Positions 31,901-42,690 are shown, counted from the first letter of the stretch. The stretch is 64,000 nucleotides of DNA from Isoptericola sp. AK164 (GCF_029643425.1 NZ_CP119106.1:2480001-2544000); one strand, 5' to 3'. A program made the numbers and translations. The notes: generated from the letters alone by a model not told the origin.

Positions 31901-32380
31901 TCAGGGCTGCACGTAGGGCATCCGTGCCCCGCGCACCGCCTGGTAGTCCAGCAGGGCGGACCCCACCGCACCGAGGGCCAGGACGACGAAGAGCACGTAC
32001 GGGTCGTAGAAGTCGGCGCCGCGCAGCAGCACCAGCACGACCAGGAGCACCACGATCTTGGCCAGCCAGGCGCCCATCACCCCGGCCGCCATCGCCGTGG
32101 GCGACTTGCCGACCGTGCGCAGCATCGACCAGATCGTCGTCGCGCAGAAGAAGGCCGCCAGGCCGGCGCCCACCAGGGCGCCCCACACGCCGGCCGCTCC
32201 CGCGACGAACCACCCCACGAGACCGCCGAGCACCACGAGCGCCCCGACGAGCAGCAGGGTGGAGCGCAGCGCCTGCCGGAGCATCGCCCGCTCCGAGGAC
32301 TGCACCTCCTCGAACGACCGTCCCGCGGCCTCCTCAGCCGGTTCGTCCGGCGTGCCCGGTGTGGCGTTCTGCTCGGTCAT
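31901..32380 (-). CDS. atpI: AtpI-like membrane protein of the ATP synthase cluster
   Basis: 159 residues. A hydrophilic N-terminus (about 1-38) precedes four predicted helices (STLLLVGALVVLGGLVGWFV, VWGALVGAGLAAFFCATTIW, AAGVMGAWLAKIVVLLVVLVLL, VLFVVLALGAVGSALL). It sits directly upstream of atpB, where AtpI/Rv1303-type proteins are found; in other bacteria AtpI helps c-ring assembly. Sequence conservation is low, so the name rests on topology and position. It overlaps the 3' end of the glycosyltransferase gene by 47 nt. Confidence 0.7.
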   Translation of the reverse strand: MTEQNATPGTPDEPAEEAAGRSFEEVQSSERAMLRQALRSTLLLVGALVVLGGLVGWFVAGAAGVWGALVGAGLAAFFCATTIWSMLRTVGKSPTAMAAGVMGAWLAKIVVLLVVLVLLRGADFYDPYVLFVVLALGAVGSALLDYQAVRGARMPYVQP

Positions 32381-33563
32381 GGTCGGTCTCCTTCTCGGGG
32401 ACGGTCGGCGAGGACGACGTCGCGGCGACCGGGTGCGCGCCCGAGGCCACGTCGTCGTCGAGGAAGCGCCCGCGCGTGCGCAGCGGGCCGAGGGTCAGCA
32501 CCAGGGCGATCACGACCGCCACGACCAGCCAGGCCAGCACCACCTGCCACCGCCACGGCACCAGCGCCGCGGTGCCGAAGGCGAAGACCGCCGTCCAGAC
32601 GTACAGGATGAGCACGGCGCGGCGGTGGGAGTGCCCCAGGGCCAGCATCCGGTGGTGCAGGTGCATGCGGTCGGGGGCCATCGGCGACTTGCCGGCGGCC
32701 AGCCGGCGCACGACCGCCATCGTCATGTCCAGCAGCGGCAGCAGCGTCACGGCCAGCGGCAGCAGGAGCGGGATGAAGATCGTGGCGCGCTGGGCGCCCG
32801 ACAGCGCGTCGGTGACGGTCGGGTCGAAGCTGCTGGTGATCGAGATCGCCGCACCGGCGAAGACCAGCCCCAGGATCATCGACCCCGAGTCGCCCATGAA
32901 GATGTGCGAGGGGTAGAAGTTGTGCGGCAGGAAGCCGAGACAGACGCCGACGAGCACCGCCGTCATCATCGTGGCGAAGCTCGAGTAGTCCGCCGGGCTC
33001 GCCTGCTGCGTGAGGAAGTACGTGTAGAGGAAGAACGCGGACCCGCCGATGGCGACGATCCCGGCCGCGAGCCCGTCGAGACCGTCGACGAAGTTCACGG
33101 CGTTCATCGCCACGACGATCACGAGGATCGTCACGAACAGCGACAGCCGCGCCGACGGGATGGTCAGCCCGCCCGGCATCGGCAGGGCGGTCAGCTGGAC
33201 CTGGTTGATCGCCAGGAAGCCGGCGGCGAGGATCTGCCCGGCCAGCTTCGTCATCCAGTCCAGGTCCCAGACGTCGTCGGCCCACCCCAGCAGGCAGACG
33301 ATGACGGCGCCGCCGACCACGCCGAAGACCTGCGGCTCGTCGAAGACGCCCGCGAGGAACGGCATCCGGGAGGCCAGCAGGACGGCCACGACGATCCCGA
33401 GCAGCATCGCCAGCCCACCCAGGCGCGGCGTCGGCTGGACGTGGACGTCGCGGGCGCGGACCGCGGAGATCGCGTTGGTGCGCCGGGCGACCCAGCGAGC
33501 GCCGGGGGTGGCCAGGTAGGTCACCGCCGCGGCGATGAGCATGACCAGCAGATAGGCCCTCAC
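32334..33563 (-). CDS. wecA: Polyprenyl-phosphate GlcNAc-1-phosphate transferase (WecA/TagO family)
   Basis: 409 residues, MraY-like integral membrane enzyme with about 11 helices. It attaches GlcNAc-1-P to the lipid carrier, the first step of cell-wall glycopolymer linkage units. Family motifs: VHVQPTPRLGG, GWADDVWDLDW (Mg-binding Asp pair), NAVNFVDGLDGLAAG, FMGDSGSM and the cytoplasmic DRMHLHHRML. The last 40 residues are a hydrophilic tail that overlaps atpI coding sequence. The start at 33563 overlaps the Sua5 stop by 4 nt. In M. tuberculosis the orthologue Rv1302 has the same position. Confidence 0.92.
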   Translation of the reverse strand: MRAYLLVMLIAAAVTYLATPGARWVARRTNAISAVRARDVHVQPTPRLGGLAMLLGIVVAVLLASRMPFLAGVFDEPQVFGVVGGAVIVCLLGWADDVWDLDWMTKLAGQILAAGFLAINQVQLTALPMPGGLTIPSARLSLFVTILVIVVAMNAVNFVDGLDGLAAGIVAIGGSAFFLYTYFLTQQASPADYSSFATMMTAVLVGVCLGFLPHNFYPSHIFMGDSGSMILGLVFAGAAISITSSFDPTVTDALSGAQRATIFIPLLLPLAVTLLPLLDMTMAVVRRLAAGKSPMAPDRMHLHHRMLALGHSHRRAVLILYVWTAVFAFGTAALVPWRWQVVLAWLVVAVVIALVLTLGPLRTRGRFLDDDVASGAHPVAATSSSPTVPEKETDHDRAERHTGHAGRTG

Positions 33564-34231
33564 CCGGAGGTCTCCTCCTCCGCGGTCTCGTCGACGCCGA
33601 GCACGGGGGCGACCTCGCGCAGCGCGTCGAGCGGCACGGCGCCGGCCCGCACGACGCGCAGCCGCGGTCCGGTCGCGTCGACGATCGTCGACGCGACACC
33701 GCCGGGGGCCGTGCCGCCGTCGAGGTAGCAGCCCACCGCGTCACCGAGCTGCTCGACCGCGTCCGTCGCCTCGGTGGCGGCGGGCCGGCCCGTGCGGTTG
33801 GCGCTGGACACGGCGAGAGGTCCGGTCCGGCGCAGCAGCGCGAGGGCGGCCGGGTGGTCGGGCATGCGCAGCGCCACGGTGCCGTGGGTCTCCCCCAGGT
33901 CCCAGTGCAGGGACGGCTGGGACCGCAGGATGATGGTGAACCCGCCCGGCCAGAACGCCTCGACCAGCGCCCGCGCCTCCGGGGCCACGTCGACGGCGAG
34001 CCCGTCCAGGGTGCGGGCGTCGGGCACGAGCACCGGGGGCGGCATCTGCCGGCCCCGTCCCTTCGCCGCGAGGAGCGCGGCGACGGCGTCCGCGTCGAAG
34101 GCGTCCGCGCCGATCCCGTACACCGTGTCGGTCGGGAGGACGACGAGTCCTCCCCGGGAGATCGTGTTCACGGCCTCGTCGATCGCGGGGCCCCAGGAGT
34201 TCTCGTCGGTCACGTCGTGCACGCTGCTCAC
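33560..34231 (-). CDS. tsaC: L-threonylcarbamoyladenylate synthase (Sua5/TsaC family)
   Basis: 223 residues. Makes threonylcarbamoyl-AMP for the t6A37 modification of ANN-reading tRNAs. YrdC-domain motifs: GGLVVLPTDTVYGIGADAF near the N-terminus, KGRGRQMPPPVLV, FWPGGFTIIL and GPLAVSSANRTGRPA. It is the short TsaC-like form with only a brief C-terminal extension. The start is GTG at 34231, overlapping the prmC stop by 4 nt (GTGA). Frames reading upstream into prmC are shadows. Confidence 0.93.
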   Translation of the reverse strand: MSSVHDVTDENSWGPAIDEAVNTISRGGLVVLPTDTVYGIGADAFDADAVAALLAAKGRGRQMPPPVLVPDARTLDGLAVDVAPEARALVEAFWPGGFTIILRSQPSLHWDLGETHGTVALRMPDHPAALALLRRTGPLAVSSANRTGRPAATEATDAVEQLGDAVGCYLDGGTAPGGVASTIVDATGPRLRVVRAGAVPLDALREVAPVLGVDETAEEETSG

Positions 34232-35167
34232 TCGCCCCAGTCTGTCACGGTTCCCCGCCCGGCCGCGGCGTCCGTGGGCCGTCGCCCCACCGCCATGCGG
34301 GGGCGGCCGGTCAGGTCGTCCGCGGTGCGCACGTCGACGAACCCGGCGGCAGCCGCCAGCGACCGCGCACCGGCGGCCTGGGTCTCGGCGTGCTCCATGA
34401 CGAACAGCCCGCCGGGGCGCAGCAGCCGCGCCGCGGCGCGGGCGATCCCGCGCGGCACCTCCAGGCCGTCGGCGCCCAGGCCGTACAGCGCGACGTCCGG
34501 GTCGTGACCGGCGACCTCGGGGTCGCGGGGCACGGCGTCCGGGGGGACGTACGGCGGGTTCGAGACGACGACGTCGACCGTCCCGTCCAGGCGGGCCAGC
34601 GCCGTGCGGGCGTCCCCGCGGACCAGGTGGACCTCGGTCCCGTCGGCGCCGGCGACCGCCGCGACGTTGCGGGCGGCCCACCCGTGCGCGGCGCCGTCCA
34701 GCTCGACGGCGTGCACCTCGGCACCGGCCACCTCCGTGGCCACCGCCAGCGCGATCGCCCCGGAGCCGGTGCACAGGTCGACGACGACGACGCGGCCCCG
34801 GGCGGCGGCGACGCCCGTCGCCTCGTCGATCGCGACCTGGGCGACCTGCTCGGTCTCGGGCCGGGGCACGAACACCCCCGGGCCGACGGACAGCTCCAGG
34901 TGCCGGAAGGGAGCCGCCCCGGTCAGGTGCTGCAGCGGCTCCCGGGCGGCGCGGCGGTCGACCAGTCCCGCGAAGCGGCGTGCCGCGGCCCCGGCGTCCG
35001 GGGGGCCGCCGTCGGGCACCGGGGCGTCCAGGAGGGCGAGGCGCCGGACCTCGCCGCGCGGCAGGGCAAGCACGTGGGCCAGGAGCAGCTCGGCGTCGGT
35101 GCGCGGGGACGGGACACCGGCCGCGGCGAGGCGCTGCGTCGCACCGCGCAGCAGCGCACCGACCGGC

Positions 35168-35175
<8 letters not shown>
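34228..35175 (-). CDS. prmC: Peptide chain release factor N5-glutamine methyltransferase
   Basis: 315 residues. Methylates the Gln of the GGQ motif in release factors, here PrfA encoded just upstream. The N-terminal helical domain (about 1-80) is followed by an AdoMet-binding Rossmann domain with [15 protein letters not shown] and the substrate-binding [10 protein letters not shown] motif. ATG at 35175 overlaps the prfA stop by 8 nt. The prfA-prmC pairing is highly conserved. Confidence 0.95.
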
Positions 35176-36259
<1,084 letters not shown>

Positions 36260-36298
36260 GTCGTCTCCTGTTCGTCCGCGCGGGAGCCGGCCCCCCGC

Positions 36299-36367
36299 GA
36301 GGTAGGCGACCTCCGGGCGAGGTAGGCACTGTCCCGACGAGGTAGGCGTCTGCTCGGCGAGGTAGCA
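36299..36367. repeat. Four direct GAGGTAGGC repeats at exactly 20-bp spacing
   Basis: Copies begin at 36299, 36319, 36339 and 36359. The first three are exact GAGGTAGGC; the fourth is GAGGTAGCA. The preceding base pair CG/AC and the CC-rich spacer are also partly alike. They lie between the rpmE terminator and the prfA start. The same motif with the same period recurs at 45478-45613. Function unknown. Confidence 0.9.
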
Positions 36368-36412
36368 CGGGCCGCCGGCCGCTCCGGGGCTCGTCGGGAT
36401 CCCCGGAGACGA

Positions 36413-36481
36413 CGGCAGCGCCGGTGGTCCTGCGACCGACTGCCCCTGGAGAGGTTGTCGGGCGGACCACCGGCGCTGCCG
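36413..36481 (-). terminator. Hairpin terminator after rpmE
   Basis: An 18-bp perfect stem (36413-36430 with 36464-36481) with a 33-nt loop starts 7 nt after the rpmE stop. A further 8-bp stem (CTCCGGGG 36382-36389 with CCCCGGAG 36401-36408) follows. Confidence 0.75.
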
Positions 36482-36487
36482 GGGGTG

Positions 36488-36700
36488 CTACTTGTTCTTC
36501 TTGCCGTAGCGAGCCTGGAACCGGGCCACACGACCACCGGTGTCGAGGATCTTCTGCTTGCCCGTGTAGAACGGGTGGCAGGCGCTGCAGACGTCGGCGT
36601 TGATCTTGCCGGAGGTCTCGGTGCTGCGGGTGACGAAGGTGTTGCCGCAGGTGCAGGTGACCTCGGTGGTGACGTACTCGGGGTGGATACCGCTCTTCAT
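36488..36700 (-). CDS. rpmE: 50S ribosomal protein L31 (zinc-binding type)
   Basis: 70 residues. Four Cys (16, 18, 38, 41) in CTC and CSAC form the zinc site, so this is the C+ form used under zinc sufficiency. [10 protein letters not shown] and [20 protein letters not shown] are diagnostic. ATG at 36700 begins the family-conserved N-terminus; longer in-frame starts are ignored. It lies between rho and prfA as in other actinobacteria and has its own terminator. Confidence 0.97.
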   Translation of the reverse strand: MKSGIHPEYVTTEVTCTCGNTFVTRSTETSGKINADVCSACHPFYTGKQKILDTGGRVARFQARYGKKNK

Positions 36701-36818
36701 GATGCTCCTTGGTGTGATGCCGCCGGGTCGCCTCGCAGGACCGCGAGCCGTGAACCGGCAGGCCGACGAACCATTGTGCCAGAACGCACGTCCTGGCGGG
36801 GATGTTCCCGGTGTGACC

Positions 36819-38756
36819 TCAGACGGTCTCGCCGGGACGGTCGTCCGTGAGGCCGGACGGCGTGGTCTTCTGGACCTGCAGCAGGAACTCGACGTTCGTC
36901 TTGGTGTCCTTGAGCTTGCCGAGCAGCAGCTCGATCGCCTGCTGCTGGTCCAGCGCACCCATGACCCGGCGCAGCTTGTAGACGATGCCGAGCTCCTCCT
37001 TGGACATGAGGATCTCCTCGCGACGGGTGCCGGACGCGTTGACGTCCACCGCCGGGAAGATCCGCCGGTCCGCGAGGTTGCGCGACAGCCGCAGCTCCAT
37101 GTTGCCGGTGCCCTTGAACTCCTCGAAGATCACCTCGTCCATCTTCGAGCCCGTCTCCACCAGGGCGGAGCCGAGGATCGTCAGCGAGCCGCCCTCCTCG
37201 ATGTTGCGGGCCGCGCCGAAGAACTTCTTCGGCGGGTAGAGCGCCGCGGCGTCCACACCGCCGGACAGGATCCGGCCCGACGCCGGAGCCGCCAGGTTGT
37301 AGGCGCGCGACAGGCGGGTGATGGAGTCGAGCAGCACCACGACGTCCTGGCCGAGCTCGACCAGACGCTTGGCCCGCTCGATCGCGAGCTCGGCGACGAT
37401 CGTGTGGTCGGACGCCGGGCGGTCGAACGTCGAGGCGATGACCTCGCCCTTGACCGTCCGCTCCATGTCCGTGACCTCTTCGGGGCGCTCGTCCACGAGC
37501 ACCACCATGAGGTGGACCTCGGGGTTGTTCGCCGTGATCGCGTTGGCGATCTGCTGCATGATGATCGTCTTGCCGGCCTTGGGCGGGGAGACGATCAGGC
37601 CGCGCTGCCCCTTGCCGACCGGCGCGACGATGTCGATGACGCGCGGGGTCAGCCGGGTCGCCTCGGGGTTCTCCAGACGCAGGCGCTCCTGCGGGTACAG
37701 CGGCGTCAGCTTGGTGAACTCCGGACGCTGCCGGGCCTCCTCCGGCGTCATGCCGTTGACGGAGTCGAGACGCACGAGCGCGGAGAACTTGTTGCGCGGG
37801 TTGTTCTTGCCGCCCCCGCCGCCGTTGTTCGACTGGTCCTCGCCGTCGCGGGGCTGGCGGATCGCGCCGACGACGGCGTCACCGCGACGCAGGCCCGACT
37901 TGCGGACCTGGTTCATCGAGACGTAGACGTCCTTGGGCCCGGGCAGGTAGCCGCTGGTGCGCACGAACGCGTAGTTGTCGCGCATGTCGAGGATGCCCGC
38001 GACGGGGAGCAGCACGTCGTCCTCGCGGACCTCCGGCTCCTCCAGGGGCATGTCCGGCCCGTTGCCGCCGCGCCCGCCGCGGTTGCGGCGACGGTCCCGA
38101 CCGCGGTCGCGGCCGCGCCGGCGCCGGGAGCCCGAGCGCTCCTGCTGGTCGCCGCCGCGCTGGCGCTGGTCGCCCTGCTGACGGCCCTGGCCGCCCTGGT
38201 CGCCACGGTTGTCGCCGGACCCGTCCTGGCCGTCCTGGCCCCCGCGACGGCGGTTGTCGCCACCGTCGCCCTGGTTCGCGGAGTCGCCGCGGTTGCCGCC
38301 GTCCTGGCGGTCCGACCGGGGCTGGCGCTCCTTGGGCGCGGCGACGGCGTCGGCGAGCTCGGCCAGCCGGGCCTCGCGGTCGCTCGCGGACTCCGCGCCG
38401 CCGGCACGACCGGAGCCCTGCTCCGGAGCGGCGGCGCCCGAGGTGCGCACCGCACGGCGGCGGCGCGGGGCGTCCTCGGCGGGAGCCTCGGTCCGGACGG
38501 CGGGCGCGGCGGTCGACGCGGCGGCCACGGGGTCGGCGGAGGCCGCCTTGGCGGGGGCCTCCCCGCTCGCGGCCCGACGCTCGGGCGCACGGCCGGCGTC
38601 GTCCCGGCGGCTGCCGCCGGACGCGCGGTTGGCGCGGATCGCGTCGGCCAGGTCGCTCTTGCGCATCCGGCTCGTTCCCTTGACGCCCATCTGGGACGCC
38701 ATCGCCTGGAGCTCGGCAAGCTTCATCGAGCTCAGGCTGTCGGTGCTGTTCGTCAC
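36819..38756 (-). CDS. rho: Transcription termination factor Rho with long charged insertion
   Basis: 645 residues. Hexameric RNA-dependent ATPase. N-terminal Rho_N helix ([17 protein letters not shown], about 11-45), then about 190 residues of low-complexity sequence rich in Arg, Asn, Gln, Asp and Gly (about 55-245), the cold-shock RNA-binding domain ([18 protein letters not shown]), and the RecA-like core with Walker [20 protein letters not shown] and [13 protein letters not shown]. Such insertions are typical of high-GC actinobacterial Rho and bind RNA or favour condensates. The start is GTG at 38756; an internal ATG 30 nt later is the alternative. Two hairpins lie in its leader. Confidence 0.97.
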   Translation of the reverse strand: MTNSTDSLSSMKLAELQAMASQMGVKGTSRMRKSDLADAIRANRASGGSRRDDAGRAPERRAASGEAPAKAASADPVAAASTAAPAVRTEAPAEDAPRRRRAVRTSGAAAPEQGSGRAGGAESASDREARLAELADAVAAPKERQPRSDRQDGGNRGDSANQGDGGDNRRRGGQDGQDGSGDNRGDQGGQGRQQGDQRQRGGDQQERSGSRRRRGRDRGRDRRRNRGGRGGNGPDMPLEEPEVREDDVLLPVAGILDMRDNYAFVRTSGYLPGPKDVYVSMNQVRKSGLRRGDAVVGAIRQPRDGEDQSNNGGGGGKNNPRNKFSALVRLDSVNGMTPEEARQRPEFTKLTPLYPQERLRLENPEATRLTPRVIDIVAPVGKGQRGLIVSPPKAGKTIIMQQIANAITANNPEVHLMVVLVDERPEEVTDMERTVKGEVIASTFDRPASDHTIVAELAIERAKRLVELGQDVVVLLDSITRLSRAYNLAAPASGRILSGGVDAAALYPPKKFFGAARNIEEGGSLTILGSALVETGSKMDEVIFEEFKGTGNMELRLSRNLADRRIFPAVDVNASGTRREEILMSKEELGIVYKLRRVMGALDQQQAIELLLGKLKDTKTNVEFLLQVQKTTPSGLTDDRPGETV

Positions 38757-38780
38757 GAAGGACCCTTCCCCCTCGTATGC

Positions 38781-38806
38781 GGTCCCGCGGTGCGTCCGCG
38801 GGGACC
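38781..38806 (-). promoter_or_regulatory. Hairpin in the rho leader
   Basis: GGTCCCGCGG (38781-38790) pairs with CCGCGG(G)GACC ending at 38806, a 10-bp stem with one bulge, 25 nt upstream of the rho start. rho is known to be autoregulated through its leader in several bacteria; here that is inference. Confidence 0.45.
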
Positions 38807-38816
38807 GGGGTGGCGG

Positions 38817-38845
38817 GCGTCCGGGTGCTGGGGGCGCCCGGACGC
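38817..38845 (-). terminator. Hairpin between thrB and rho
   Basis: GCGTCCGGG (38817-38825) and CCCGGACGC (38837-38845) form a 9-bp perfect stem. It may end the hom-thrC-thrB transcript or be the first leader structure of rho. It is about 160 nt past the thrB stop. Confidence 0.4.
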
Positions 38846-39002
38846 GAAACCTCGCATCAGTGGTACGACGACGTCGGCTGACGGGGTTGCTGGCGGCCTT
38901 CGGCGCAGGAACCGGCGAGCGGGCTGCGAAGGGGCTTCGGACGGACGCGTCGTTCGGACCGTCATCACGTGACGATGTCGACGTGGGTCAGGAACGACGA
39001 CC

Positions 39003-39962
39003 TCATGCTCGTCCTGCCACCGTCCCGAAGGCTTGGTCCATGCTACCACTTCTGCAGACGGCCCCGGTGATGTCGATCCCCGGCCGCCAGGCACGCCAGC
39101 CTGCGACGCCGTCCACCAGGTCGGCGAGCACGCCGTCCAGGCCGGCGGTCTGCCGCTCGGCGGCGAGCACCAGCACCGTCGGGCCCGCACCCGACACGGT
39201 CGCGGCGTACCCCTCGGCCCGCAGCGCGCGCACGAGCTCCGCGGTCGCGGCCATGACCTCGGCCCGGTAGCCCTGGTGCAGCCGGTCCTCGGTGGCGTCC
39301 AGCAGCAGCTCCGGGCGGCGCGCCAGGGCCTCCACGAGGAGCGCCGCACGACCGGCCGTGAAGGCCGCGTCGGCGTGCGGCACCTGGGCGGGGAGCACGC
39401 CGCGGGCCCGGCTGGTGGCGAGCTGGGTGTCGGGGACCAGCACCGTCGCGGTGATCCGGGGATCGACCTCCAGGTCGACCGCCTGGGCGCCGGACGCCCC
39501 CGACCAGGCCAGCGTGGCGCCGCCGCGCAGCGCGGGCGCGGCGTTGTCGGGGTGCCCCTCGAACTCGGTGGCGATGCGCAGCATCGTCGTCACGTCGAGG
39601 GACTGAGGGTCCGCGAGCAGCCCCCGCGCGGCCACGACGCCCGAGACGACCGCGGCCGCCGAGGAGCCGAGGCCGCGGCCGTGCGGGATCCGGTTCGTGC
39701 ACCGCATGCGCAGACCGGTCAGCGGCGCGCCGGCGAGCTCGAGCGTGTGCCGCAGCGCCCGCACCACGAGGTGGTCCTCGCCGTCGGGCACCTGGCCGGC
39801 ACCCTCCCCGACGACGTCGACCGTGATCTCGTCGCTGGCCAGGAGGTCGACCTCGATCTCGTCGTGGAGACCCAGCGCGAGGCCCATGGCGTCGAACCCC
39901 GGACCGAGGTTGGCGCTGGTGGCGGGCACCCGCACCAGGACGTGATCGGTACCGAGCTGCAT
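39003..39962 (-). CDS. thrB: Homoserine kinase
   Basis: 319 residues. GHMP-family kinase that makes O-phosphohomoserine for ThrC. RVPATSANLGPGFD at the N-terminus, the ATP loop IPHGRGLGSSAAAVVSG at about 88-104 and the C-terminal AATVSGAGPTVLVLA are the three GHMP motifs. It starts 1 nt after the thrC stop, so both are expressed from the hom promoter. Confidence 0.96.
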   Translation of the reverse strand: MQLGTDHVLVRVPATSANLGPGFDAMGLALGLHDEIEVDLLASDEITVDVVGEGAGQVPDGEDHLVVRALRHTLELAGAPLTGLRMRCTNRIPHGRGLGSSAAAVVSGVVAARGLLADPQSLDVTTMLRIATEFEGHPDNAAPALRGGATLAWSGASGAQAVDLEVDPRITATVLVPDTQLATSRARGVLPAQVPHADAAFTAGRAALLVEALARRPELLLDATEDRLHQGYRAEVMAATAELVRALRAEGYAATVSGAGPTVLVLAAERQTAGLDGVLADLVDGVAGWRAWRPGIDITGAVCRSGSMDQAFGTVAGRA

Positions 39963-39963
39963 C

Positions 39964-41070
39964 TCAGCCCAGCCCGAGAGCGTCGGCGACCGAGACGACG
40001 TCCGCCCCGACCCGGGTCGGGGTCACGTCCCCGCCGTCGGGGGTGCGCAGGGCCCACTGCGGGTCCTTCAGGCCGTGTCCCGTGACGGTGACGACCACCC
40101 GGGCACCCGCCGGGACGAGGCCTCGCTCGGCGCGCGAGAGCAGGCCCGCGACGCCGGCGGCCGAGGCCGGCTCGACGAAGACGCCCACGTCGGCCGAGAG
40201 CACCCGGTGCGCCGCGAGGATCTCGGCGTCGGAGACGGCCTCGATGACGCCGCCCGAGTCGTCCCGGGCCGCCTCGGCCTGCGCCCAGGAGGCGGGGTTG
40301 CCGATGCGGATCGCCGTGGCGATGGTCTCGGGGTCGACGGGGTGCCCGGCGACGATCGGCGCGGCACCGGCGGCCTGGAAGCCCCACATCGCCGGGGTCC
40401 GCGTCGCCACCGCCTCGGGCGCCGCACCGGGTCCCCCCTCGCTCGTCGGGATCCCGGCGAACTCCCGGTAGCCCTTCCAGTAGGCCGTGATGTTGCCCGC
40501 GTTGCCCACCGGCAGGGCGTGGATGTCGGGGGCGTCGCCGAGGGCGTCGACCACCTCGAAGGCGGCGGTCTTCTGGCCCTCGATCCGGTCGGGGTTGACC
40601 GAGTTCACGAGCTCGACCGGGTAGGCCTCGGACAGCTTGCGCGCCACCACGAGGCAGTCGTCGAAGTTGCCGTCCACCTGGAGCAGCTTGGCGCCGTGCG
40701 CGATCGCCTGGCTCAGCTTGCCCATGGCGATCTTGCCGTCCGGCACCAGGACGGCGCAGACCATCCCGGCGCGGGTGGCGTAGGCGGCGGCCGAGGCCGA
40801 GGTGTTGCCGGTGGAGGCGCACACGACGGCCTGGGCTCCTCGGGCGGCGGCGGCGGAGATCGCCGTCGTCATACCGCGGTCCTTGAACGACGCGGTCGGG
40901 TTCATCCCCTCGACCTTGACGTAGACGTCGGCGCCGGTGCGCCGGGACAGCGCCGGGGCCTCGACGAGCGGCGTCCCGCCCTCGGCGAGGGTGACGATCT
41001 TCTCGGCGACGTGGGCCGGCAACCGGTCGGCGTACTCGGCGATGACACCCCGCCACTGATGGGCCGGCAT
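39964..41070 (-). CDS. thrC: Threonine synthase
   Basis: 368 residues. PLP enzyme that turns O-phosphohomoserine into threonine. The PLP lysine is in [12 protein letters not shown] (about residue 61), and the glycine-rich phosphate loop is [12 protein letters not shown]. It is the compact class found in actinobacteria and Bacillus. ATG at 41070 ([18 protein letters not shown]) is 3 nt after the hom stop. A much longer open frame extends upstream through hom but is a shadow. Confidence 0.96.
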   Translation of the reverse strand: MPAHQWRGVIAEYADRLPAHVAEKIVTLAEGGTPLVEAPALSRRTGADVYVKVEGMNPTASFKDRGMTTAISAAAARGAQAVVCASTGNTSASAAAYATRAGMVCAVLVPDGKIAMGKLSQAIAHGAKLLQVDGNFDDCLVVARKLSEAYPVELVNSVNPDRIEGQKTAAFEVVDALGDAPDIHALPVGNAGNITAYWKGYREFAGIPTSEGGPGAAPEAVATRTPAMWGFQAAGAAPIVAGHPVDPETIATAIRIGNPASWAQAEAARDDSGGVIEAVSDAEILAAHRVLSADVGVFVEPASAAGVAGLLSRAERGLVPAGARVVVTVTGHGLKDPQWALRTPDGGDVTPTRVGADVVSVADALGLG

Positions 41071-41072
41071 GC

Positions 41073-42470
41073 TCAGACTCCCTCGACTCGCAGGACTGAC
41101 GTGATCTGACGAACGGGTTCCAGGTCGCGCAGCGCGGAGACCGTCGCGGCGAGCGACGCCTCGCGGGCGGCGTGGGTGGTGATGACGAGACGGGCCACCG
41201 GCTCGCCCTCGTCGGGCACGGCACAGGGCGCCGGCTCCGAGGCCGGCTCGGCCTCGAAGGGCGCGGTGAGCGCCTCGCTCTGCCGCACGGTGTCGATGGA
41301 CACGCCGTGGTCGGCCAGGACACCGGCGACCTGGGCCAGGACACCGGTGCGGTCCGCGACCTCGAGGCGCACCTGGTAGCGGGTGACGGCGGCGTCGGCG
41401 GACAGCACGGGCAGCGAGGCGTAGGCCGACTCGTGGGGTCCCTTGCCCCCGATGAGGCGGTCGCGCGCCGCCGACACGACGTCGCCGAGCACGGCCGAGG
41501 CCGTGGGCCGTCCGCCCGCACCCTGCCCGTAGAACATCAGCGGTCCGGCACCCTCGGCCTCGACGAAGACGGCGTTGAACGCGCCGCGCACCGCGGCCAG
41601 CGGGTGGTCGGTCGGCACCAGCGCCGGGTGGACGCGCGCGGCGACGCCCTCGTCGGTGCGCTCGGCGATGGCGAGCAGCTTGAGGACGTAGCCCGTACGT
41701 CGGGCCCAGTCGACGTCGTCGCTGGTGATGTGGCGGATCCCCTCGCGCGCCACCTGGTGGATCGAGACGCGGGTGTGGAACGCCAACGAGGCGAGGATGG
41801 CCGCCTTGGCCGCAGCGTCGTAGCCGTCGACGTCGGCGGTCGGGTCGGCCTCGGCGTACCCGAGCTCCTGGGCGCGCTTGACGACGTCCTCGAGGTCCAT
41901 GCCCTGCGTGGTCATCTCGTCCAGGACGTAGTTCGTCGTGCCGTTGACGATGCCGAGGACCCGCTCGACCTGGTCCCCGGCCAACGACTCGCGCACGGGA
42001 CGCACGATCGGGATCGCGCCGGCGACGGCGGCCTCGAACGACAGGTCCGCGCGCGCCGCGTCGGCGGCCTCGAACAGGACCGGGCCCTGCTCGGCCAGGA
42101 GCTGCTTGTTCGCCGTGACGACGCTGGCGCCGCGCTCGAGCGCCCGCAGGATGAGCGTGCGCGCCGGCTCGATGCCGCCCATGAGCTCGACCACGACGTC
42201 GGCGGCGTCGACGAGCGCCTCGGCGTCCTCGGTCAGCAGGTCGGCGGGGATGCCCGGCCGCTCGCGCGAGGCGTCCCGCACGGCGATGCCCACGACCTCC
42301 AGCGGCGCTCCGGCACGGGCGGCCAGCTCGGCGGAGTTCTCGAGCAGGCCGCGGGCGACCTCGGTGCCGACCACGCCGCACCCGAGCAGGGCGACCCGCA
42401 GGGCGCGTTGCTCACGACGGTCGGTGTCCGACGTCGCGGTCACGGCGGGCCGGTGGTCTGCAGCGGGCAC
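41073..42470 (-). CDS. hom: Homoserine dehydrogenase with C-terminal ACT domain
   Basis: 465 residues. NAD(P)H-dependent reduction of aspartate semialdehyde to homoserine. Rossmann loop [15 protein letters not shown] (about 24-38), [11 protein letters not shown] and the catalytic [19 protein letters not shown]. The C-terminal ACT domain (about 365-455, [21 protein letters not shown]) mediates threonine feedback. The start is GTG at 42470 with AGGTGG just upstream. In the conserved cluster lysA lies directly upstream of hom; here a subtilase gene on the other strand lies between them. Confidence 0.96.
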   Translation of the reverse strand: MPAADHRPAVTATSDTDRREQRALRVALLGCGVVGTEVARGLLENSAELAARAGAPLEVVGIAVRDASRERPGIPADLLTEDAEALVDAADVVVELMGGIEPARTLILRALERGASVVTANKQLLAEQGPVLFEAADAARADLSFEAAVAGAIPIVRPVRESLAGDQVERVLGIVNGTTNYVLDEMTTQGMDLEDVVKRAQELGYAEADPTADVDGYDAAAKAAILASLAFHTRVSIHQVAREGIRHITSDDVDWARRTGYVLKLLAIAERTDEGVAARVHPALVPTDHPLAAVRGAFNAVFVEAEGAGPLMFYGQGAGGRPTASAVLGDVVSAARDRLIGGKGPHESAYASLPVLSADAAVTRYQVRLEVADRTGVLAQVAGVLADHGVSIDTVRQSEALTAPFEAEPASEPAPCAVPDEGEPVARLVITTHAAREASLAATVSALRDLEPVRQITSVLRVEGV

Positions 42471-42595
42471 GGGGCCACCTTCGGTTCGGGAGTGCGGGGA
42501 TCGAGGCTCAGGATAGCCGCGCGACGGCCCCGGCCGGACACGTCGTCCGCATCGTGACGCGACGAAGCCGACCGGTGTCGCGACATCACGATCCG

Positions 42596-42644
42596 GTCAC
42601 AGTGTGACGGCCCACACACTTGCCCGATACATCTGTGTCACACA
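42596..42644. promoter_or_regulatory. Two TGTGAC/GTCACA-type dyads in the hom-subtilase divergent region
   Basis: GTCACAGTGTGAC (42596-42608) is a perfect 13-bp palindrome about a central G, and TGTGTCACACA (42634-42644) a perfect 11-bp one about a central C; centres are 37 bp apart. They lie 47-95 nt before the subtilase start and are unusually AT-rich for this region. They could bind a dimeric regulator; no family is identified. Confidence 0.5.
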
Positions 42645-42690
42645 TCACGCCTAGTGTGTCCGCCACATCAACCCTAACTGGGAGGACATT

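Noticed and set aside
36299-36367. Regularly spaced repeats as a CRISPR array
   Set aside because: The conserved part is only 9 bp, the intervals are 11 bp and partly alike, and there are no cas genes; the size is far below CRISPR repeats and spacers.
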